A stretch of 27,604 bases of DNA from Rhizobium sp. GTDB lineage: Bacteria > Pseudomonadota > Alphaproteobacteria > Rhizobiales > Rhizobiaceae. Made by a program: the position numbers and the translations under genes. The stretch lies in the NCBI GenBank assembly GCA_003501385.1, contig DNPN01000216.1, positions 1 through 27,604 of the forward strand. The letters are read 5' to 3'. Under the pieces are notes generated by a model. It saw only the letters and a list, made by a program, of their open reading frames with translations, had not been told where the DNA came from and did not search any database. Below, piece by piece: positions 23,091-27,604 of this stretch. Numbering within the stretch: the stretch's first letter is position 1; every line of letters begins with the position of its first letter.

Positions 23091-23135
23091 CACGAATGCC
23101 CAGTAGCGCTCGAAAATCGTTACTGGGCATTCGTG
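23091..23135. terminator. 15-bp perfect stem-loop, bidirectional terminator
   Basis: CACGAATGCCCAGTA (23091-23105) and its exact reverse complement (23121-23135) flank a 15-base loop, 28 bases past the MarR stop. It lies between convergent genes, so it probably ends both. No T-run, as is common in this group. Confidence 0.75.
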
Positions 23136-23142
23136 TTGCCTT

Positions 23143-23172
23143 GCGGTCAGCTTCATAATCGCCGCTGACCGC
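23143..23172. terminator. second stem-loop, downstream of the beta-lactamase-fold hydrolase
   Basis: GCGGTCAGC (23143-23151) and GCTGACCGC (23164-23172) form a perfect 9-bp stem with a 12-base loop, 18 bases past the stop of the leftward hydrolase. Together with the 15-bp hairpin it makes a double terminator. Confidence 0.6.
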
Positions 23173-23190
23173 CTGCAATTCTTGAGCAGG

Positions 23191-24342
23191 TTATGAGATG
23201 TTTGCGTAGACAGCGCTTTCGAAAGCGTCACATTGGGCTTGGAATCTCGGATCGCCGAGCGGGAGCATCTGGCTCATGAAAACGCCCGCCACGTTTGAGG
23301 CGCGATCAAACCAATAATGTGTGTTCAGCACGCCACACCATCCTTGTGATCCAGCTTTGCGCATCCCGGGGTGATCCTCATCTGATCGCATGAAGCCAAA
23401 GGAATGATTTTTTCGTGTGCCAGGCAACGCTTCGAACGCTAAACCAACCGCACCAACGGCATTGACCAGCGGTGTGACGAGCATGTCACCAATTTTGTTT
23501 TCGAGCATCCAGTTGATGGTCTCCGGCTTCAACAAACGGACACCGTCAAGGGTGCCCTCGTTGAGAAAGAGGCGAACGAAATGCATATAATCACGCGCTG
23601 TAGAATAGAGCGAGCCTCCCATGCTATAAAATTCGGGATGCGATGGTGGGCCGAATTCAATTGGAACCAAGGCCCCATCGGGTTTACGGGCGTACACATC
23701 TGCCAATCGATCCTTTTGGTGTTCATCCACCTCGAAGATGGTATCTGAAAGGCCTAAAGGTTGAAAGATTTCCTCAGTGCAGAACTGATCGATTGAACGG
23801 CCATCAAGCACTTCGATAATACGGCCAATCCAATCCAGGCCGATGCCATAACTCCAAAGTGTCCCTGGATCCGCAATCATAGGATAAAAAAGACCCTCAA
23901 GGGGCCCATCCATAATCGCAGGATTACCAGTAACCTGAAGATACTTCAAAATATCTGGGTTAATCGTTTCATACGTAAAGCCGGAGGTATGCGTGAGAAG
24001 ATGCCGAATAGTGCATTTCGTCTTGGGTGCGCGCAGCACCGGAGTGTCACCATCGAACCCATCAAGTACCTGAATCCTCGAGAATTCAGGCAGTATCGAT
24101 TCGACTTCAGCATCGACATCGAGTTTTCCGCGCTCGTACAGGATCATCGCCGCAGTTGCCGCAATCGCCTTGGTCATAGAATAGACGCGCATGATGGTAT
24201 TTTCATCAGCGGTATGCTGATCATTTGCCATTCCTGCAGAGCCAGACCATATTATACCCTGCGCGTTCGCGGACATAGCGACCAAAAACGGAGCATCGTT
24301 GCGATCTACAACGTCTTTGATGAGTGTATCGATTGCATTCAT
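23191..24342 (-). CDS. serine hydrolase of the beta-lactamase/EstB-type esterase family
   Basis: A 383-residue protein with the class C beta-lactamase/penicillin-binding fold. Visible: catalytic SMTK (Ser55, Lys58), the tyrosine motif SYGIGLDW with Tyr165, and HLLTHTSGF (114-122), typical of EstB-like esterases. There is no signal peptide, so a cytoplasmic esterase or amidase is more likely than a penicillin-degrading enzyme. The start at 24342 with AAAGG upstream is preferred over 24375. It follows the MFS gene on the same strand after 128 bases and may hydrolyse the imported compound. Confidence 0.85.
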   Translation of the reverse strand: MNAIDTLIKDVVDRNDAPFLVAMSANAQGIIWSGSAGMANDQHTADENTIMRVYSMTKAIAATAAMILYERGKLDVDAEVESILPEFSRIQVLDGFDGDTPVLRAPKTKCTIRHLLTHTSGFTYETINPDILKYLQVTGNPAIMDGPLEGLFYPMIADPGTLWSYGIGLDWIGRIIEVLDGRSIDQFCTEEIFQPLGLSDTIFEVDEHQKDRLADVYARKPDGALVPIEFGPPSHPEFYSMGGSLYSTARDYMHFVRLFLNEGTLDGVRLLKPETINWMLENKIGDMLVTPLVNAVGAVGLAFEALPGTRKNHSFGFMRSDEDHPGMRKAGSQGWCGVLNTHYWFDRASNVAGVFMSQMLPLGDPRFQAQCDAFESAVYANIS

Positions 24343-24437
24343 TTGGCGACCTTTCGTGAGGGAATGGGCACGCAACAGCGATTAGCCGCTTCAATGTGAG
24401 CGGTTGCGCTGGGGGGCATGCCTGTATGGAGGTTGCG

Positions 24438-24467
24438 CATTTGGTCCACCTTGTCGTGGACCAAATG
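24438..24467. terminator. 12-bp perfect stem-loop just after the MFS transporter stop
   Basis: CATTTGGTCCAC (24438-24449) and GTGGACCAAATG (24456-24467) pair perfectly around a 6-base loop, 3 bases past the MFS stop. It could terminate the MFS transcript. Its TGGTCCA core and place upstream of the serine hydrolase gene also allow a GntR-type operator. Confidence 0.5.
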
Positions 24468-24470
24468 ATA

Positions 24471-25724
24471 TCAGTGTGGCGTTGCGGTCTGTAAGGCCGA
24501 ATCCGTTTTGGGGATTAGAAACTGTGCCGCTGCAAGAATAGCTATGCCGACGACCGATGGCACAACAGCCATGAGGACAATCTCTTGCGTTGACCACCCG
24601 AGGCTAATGACAGCTCCACCAAGCCCTGGACCGACAATGGATCCGATCCGCCCGGCTGCTGCTGCGCAGCCCACCCCGGTTGTGCGCAGATGGGCGGGAT
24701 AGAGACCTATGGCAAGCGCACTCTGTCCGACGCAGCATGGCAATATTCCCGCGCCAATACCGAACATGAGAGGCATCAACATATTTTGCTGCAGTGTCAT
24801 AAGGCCGAAGATCAGAATGAAGCAGATTCCAAACGTGATACTCAAGATCAAAGATCTGGATACACCAAGTTTGGCGACCAAAAACACCAACACAATACCA
24901 CCAAGCAATCCCCCCATAGAAAACGCCGCTGCGCTTGCGGGAGCAAGTTCTTTTGCCATACCCCAATTGATCAACAATGTTGGCGTCCAATAGAGAAGCG
25001 TATAGGCTTCAACAAAAACTATAAATGCAAAGGCCCACAGAAGAATTGTTTGTAAGCCAAGCGACCCTGCAAAAAGAGCAATCACAGGATTTGGCCTAGG
25101 GCCCTGCGTGGCTGCGACGGTTACTTTTGGAATATAGATGTATACGGCGGGTAACAGGATCAAAGGCAATATGCCACCCACGATGAAAACGGATTCCCAT
25201 CCAAAATGCCGGATCAGCGGCCCACCAAGCGCGCCCGCAAGGACGCCACCCAAGGATAAGCCCGCTGTGATCAGCATCGCCGCTGTGGCCCGGTGCCGAG
25301 GCGCGACAGCAGTCGAAGCAGTTCCAATGGCAAGCGGCAAAGCGGCACCCAGTCCGATGGATGTTATGAACCGGAACATTGCTAGTGTGACAATGTCGGT
25401 TGCCAACGCTGTTGCAAGGGTTGCTACCCCAAAGAGGGCGACGCTGACGATCGTAACCCGGTACTCTCCATAGCGTAACGCCATGGGGCCTGCGGTGATA
25501 TAGCCGATAACCGCACCAATACTTGTGGCCAAAAATGCTGGTGCCATTGCCGCAGCGGACGTGCCCCAGATGCTCGCCAGGGCCGGTGCGACAAACGTCA
25601 CGGAAATCGTATCAAGTCCGTCAAAAAGCACTATCATAAAGCAGATGATTATGATTGGCACGGTTGCCTTTTTGGGGCTGTGAGAGGCCGTATCGAGCCC
25701 CCCATTATGATTGTGGATGCTCAC
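24471..25724 (-). CDS. MFS transporter, aromatic acid:H+ symporter (AAHS) type
   Basis: A 417-residue twelve-span major facilitator. The first helix carries LFDGLDTISVTFVAPAL (33-49), the DGxD motif of aromatic acid:H+ symporters such as PcaK and BenK; the loop 2-3 region GPMALRYGEYR is a weakened form of the MFS RxGRR motif. YPAHLRTTGVG (about 349-359) is the usual AAHS helix 10-11 stretch. Translation starts at GTG 25724, with AAGGGGA seven bases upstream. It offers a second uptake route beside the Liv system. It is downstream of the carboxylesterase gene by 149 bases. Confidence 0.88.
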   Translation of the reverse strand: MSIHNHNGGLDTASHSPKKATVPIIIICFMIVLFDGLDTISVTFVAPALASIWGTSAAAMAPAFLATSIGAVIGYITAGPMALRYGEYRVTIVSVALFGVATLATALATDIVTLAMFRFITSIGLGAALPLAIGTASTAVAPRHRATAAMLITAGLSLGGVLAGALGGPLIRHFGWESVFIVGGILPLILLPAVYIYIPKVTVAATQGPRPNPVIALFAGSLGLQTILLWAFAFIVFVEAYTLLYWTPTLLINWGMAKELAPASAAAFSMGGLLGGIVLVFLVAKLGVSRSLILSITFGICFILIFGLMTLQQNMLMPLMFGIGAGILPCCVGQSALAIGLYPAHLRTTGVGCAAAAGRIGSIVGPGLGGAVISLGWSTQEIVLMAVVPSVVGIAILAAAQFLIPKTDSALQTATPH

Positions 25725-25873
25725 TTTTATTCCCCTTTTTATTTTTCCCAGTTTCAGATCAACTCTATTTTGTTACATCCATTCGTTTTTATTTATTTAT
25801 CAACAGGTTGGGTGGCTTTGTGGTGGCGACAATGATTCTCGCATTGACGCCACCGAAGCGCGTAGAGCCGACT

Positions 25874-27343
25874 TTAATCGATGTGGCCCATGGCGCTGAC
25901 ATGCTTGTCGAAGTGAAGCACACCGCGGGTATTTTGATAGGCAGGCCAATGCGGCAAGGCATTCCCGTTCGGATTTCCGGTCAGCACGAAAGCTGAAAGT
26001 CCACCTTGAAACACCTTGGTGAGGTCGCTGACCTCTTGATTATCTGCGCCGTAAACCATGGGAACCTTGCCCCAGACCGCCAGATTGCCAAAGAGAAAGG
26101 GCAGATCAAGGCAATGACCAGCACCTAAACCGGGCAGCGGCGATTGCCAATCAAACTGATAGGCGTAGGAATGGGTCTGGCCATGCTTGAATTGGCTTTC
26201 AGCAAATTCAAAGCTGTCCTTGACGAAATCGAGATCACTACGCATGTCGCCGATGATGGTACGTGGTGTCGCGGGCACGCGTTTGGCCCGATATTCCTCA
26301 AGAACGGATTTGCCGTCGTCACCGAATTGTTGCTCGAAGACCGCTAGAAGGCTCTCTTCGTTCAGATCGTTCAGCGGTGATGCTCCGATGGAAAATGATG
26401 CGTGCTCCTCGCGCGTGACGCCAATGATTGTCTTGCACCATGCAGCGCTGCCATCTCGAATTAACTCAATGGGATCGCGCGGAATAAGGTCGCCATCAAT
26501 CACTGGCATGAAGGGCGGCGTCACATCACCCACCTTTGCCGTTGGTGCATTGCGCATCCGGAGGAGTGCCTGAAGCATATCCTCAATGGGTGTTTCGCGC
26601 AATTTATCGAGCTGATCCGCTTCGAACCCGAGTTCACGCAACAGAGCGGAGCGCACACCGACAGAGGCTTGTGCTGTCTTCAATTTCAGCCCGAGAGGTG
26701 TGCTCATCAAAATTGCCTGATTGAACAGCTCTTTCCCGACCTCTGTTCCAAGCATCACGGCAATACTATAGGCACCGGCGGACTGCCCTGCGACAGTAAC
26801 ACGTTGCGGGTCGCCGCCAAACGCAGAAATCGCCTGACGAACCCAGCGCAAGGCTGCGATCTGGTCATGGTGGCCGAGATTAACAGCGTCGAATTCCGGT
26901 ATCGGCATAAATCCCAGAATGCCCAGACGATAGGTGATTGTCACCACCACAAGCCCTGTGTTCTTCGCCAGATCATGGCCGTCATAACACGGAAGAGAGC
27001 CGCCGCCGGTCATGAAGGCTCCACCATGAATGAACACCAGAACCGGGGCAGATGCATCGGGTGCGTGCGGTGTCCAGATGTCCACGTGCAGACTGTCTTC
27101 ATCCTGCGCAACATCATAGGCCCCCATGACGGCATCAAGACGAGACGGCAATTGCGGTGCAACAGGGCCAACCTGGGTCGCATCACGCACGCCATCCCAA
27201 AGAGGAGGCTTGGTCGGCTTTCCGAACCGATCGGCACCAGTACGAGGCTCTGAGTAGGGGATTCGTTTGAAGCTCGCGACGCCATCCACTATGGTGCCAC
27301 GTACTTGGCCGAACGGAGTATCTATAACCGCCTGTTTGCTCAT
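25874..27343 (-). CDS. type B carboxylesterase
   Basis: A 489-residue alpha/beta-hydrolase of the carboxylesterase type B/PnbA family. Visible: HGGAF oxyanion loop (106-110), nucleophile Ser188 in AGQSAGAYS, DEDSLHVDIWTP (81-92; the family's SEDCLxLNVW), and the catalytic His in GLGAGHCLDLPF about 60 residues before the end. No signal peptide. The ATG at 27343 has AAGG upstream. A 24-bp motif starting 69 bases upstream recurs before livH. With the AAHS transporter and the beta-lactamase-fold hydrolase it probably forms an ester- or carbamate-processing front end. Confidence 0.9.
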   Translation of the reverse strand: MSKQAVIDTPFGQVRGTIVDGVASFKRIPYSEPRTGADRFGKPTKPPLWDGVRDATQVGPVAPQLPSRLDAVMGAYDVAQDEDSLHVDIWTPHAPDASAPVLVFIHGGAFMTGGGSLPCYDGHDLAKNTGLVVVTITYRLGILGFMPIPEFDAVNLGHHDQIAALRWVRQAISAFGGDPQRVTVAGQSAGAYSIAVMLGTEVGKELFNQAILMSTPLGLKLKTAQASVGVRSALLRELGFEADQLDKLRETPIEDMLQALLRMRNAPTAKVGDVTPPFMPVIDGDLIPRDPIELIRDGSAAWCKTIIGVTREEHASFSIGASPLNDLNEESLLAVFEQQFGDDGKSVLEEYRAKRVPATPRTIIGDMRSDLDFVKDSFEFAESQFKHGQTHSYAYQFDWQSPLPGLGAGHCLDLPFLFGNLAVWGKVPMVYGADNQEVSDLTKVFQGGLSAFVLTGNPNGNALPHWPAYQNTRGVLHFDKHVSAMGHID

Positions 27344-27412
27344 TGCCAGTTCACCTTCTCAATTATTCGATCCCGTCACTATAGCCTCCAATAGAAAATC
27401 GTATGGTGTTAT

Positions 27413-27436
27413 TATTGGCTATTTAATGTCCCATAT
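27413..27436. promoter_or_regulatory. 24-bp motif upstream of the carboxylesterase, shared with livH
   Basis: Matches 8393-8416 at 21 of 24 positions with the same orientation and almost the same distance to the start codon. An imperfect inverted copy of its TATTGGCTA end lies at 27382-27393 (TAGCC and CAATA split by two bases), hinting at a dyad. Confidence 0.55.
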
Positions 27437-27551
27437 ATTGGACGATGATCATGACCTGCTATCCAATTTTCCTCCAGTTTTCGGGCCAATCTCGAGTGTG
27501 GACTTGCCTCGTAAAAGTCGAGAGGTTTTCTTGAATTGAAAGGAAGCCAGT

Positions 27552-27604
27552 ATGACGAAGCGCCCAGAGTTTAAGAAAGAATTAGAGTCTGTCAGGTTCA
27601 GATT
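27552..27604 (+). CDS. start of an unknown gene, cut by the window edge
   Basis: An ATG at 27552 with GAAAGGAAG seven or so bases upstream opens a frame MTKRPEFKKELESVRFR that runs off the window. Only 17 residues are visible and I do not recognise them. The last 17 bases are identical to 8511-8527, so either the gene shares a short repeat or a mobile sequence begins here. Confidence 0.4.
   Translation, partial: MTKRPEFKKELESVRFR

Noticed and set aside
23191..24342. Beta-lactam resistance enzyme
   Set aside because: No signal peptide, the tyrosine motif is SYG rather than YAN/YSN, and the context is catabolic; an EstB-like esterase is more likely.
1..27604. CRISPR array, tRNA, rRNA, toxin-antitoxin or phage defence genes
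   Set aside because: No regularly spaced repeats, no tRNA or rRNA sequence and no defence-type domains were seen.

Overview
The window reads as an accessory catabolic island of an alphaproteobacterium. A Brucellaceae/Rhizobiales host (Ochrobactrum-like) is my best guess, from protein style, moderate GC, Shine-Dalgarno starts and insertion-sequence remnants; this is an inference, because no rRNA or housekeeping gene is present. Nearly every gene belongs to uptake, hydrolysis, hydroxylation, ring cleavage or lower-pathway breakdown of an aromatic, probably amino-aromatic, acid. I see no tRNA, rRNA or CRISPR array.

Layout. 1-1600: a possible IS630-type transposase fragment at the left edge, a MetA/SphA-type outer-membrane channel gene (-), and a frameshifted IS3-type orfA remnant. 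1703-3133 (+): a succinate-semialdehyde-dehydrogenase-like ALDH, ending at a bidirectional terminator. 3193-11301 (-): a long co-directional block, in transcription order DapA-like aldolase/lyase, canonical 3-hydroxyanthranilate 3,4-dioxygenase (HAO-2), livK, a hairpin, livHMGF, aspartate-dehydrogenase-like gene, and arylformamidase-like hydrolase. A LysR regulator (11543, +) is divergent from it. 12493-13263 (-): HpaI-type aldolase. 13651-18517 (+): operon of HpaB-like monooxygenase, HpaC-like flavin reductase, a second HAO-like dioxygenase lacking the C-terminal cysteine site, a RidA-type deaminase, an HpaH-type hydratase and an AraC regulator. 18590-22402 (-): flavin reductase, second HpaB-like monooxygenase, small cupin and amidase, divergent from a MarR gene (+). 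22505-27343: MarR, then (-) a carboxylesterase, an AAHS-type MFS transporter and a beta-lactamase-fold hydrolase. The right edge holds the first codons of an unknown gene ending in a 17-bp sequence also found at 8511-8527.

How the genes may work together (inference). Esters or amides are imported and hydrolysed (outer-membrane channel, Liv ABC system, MFS, two esterases, amidase). Two FADH2-dependent HpaB-type oxygenases hydroxylate the ring. HAO-type cupins open an ortho-aminophenol ring, and RidA releases ammonia from the enamine/imine. HpaH and HpaI convert the dienedioate to pyruvate plus succinic semialdehyde, and the ALDH gives succinate. The combination resembles the 4-hydroxyphenylacetate (Hpa) pathway with its HpaD ring-cleavage step replaced by an aminophenol-type dioxygenase and a deaminase. 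No ACMS decarboxylase and no HpaE, HpaF or HpaG homologue is visible, so the middle of the route, and hence the substrate, is unknown. This hybrid is the most promising candidate for an undescribed system here.
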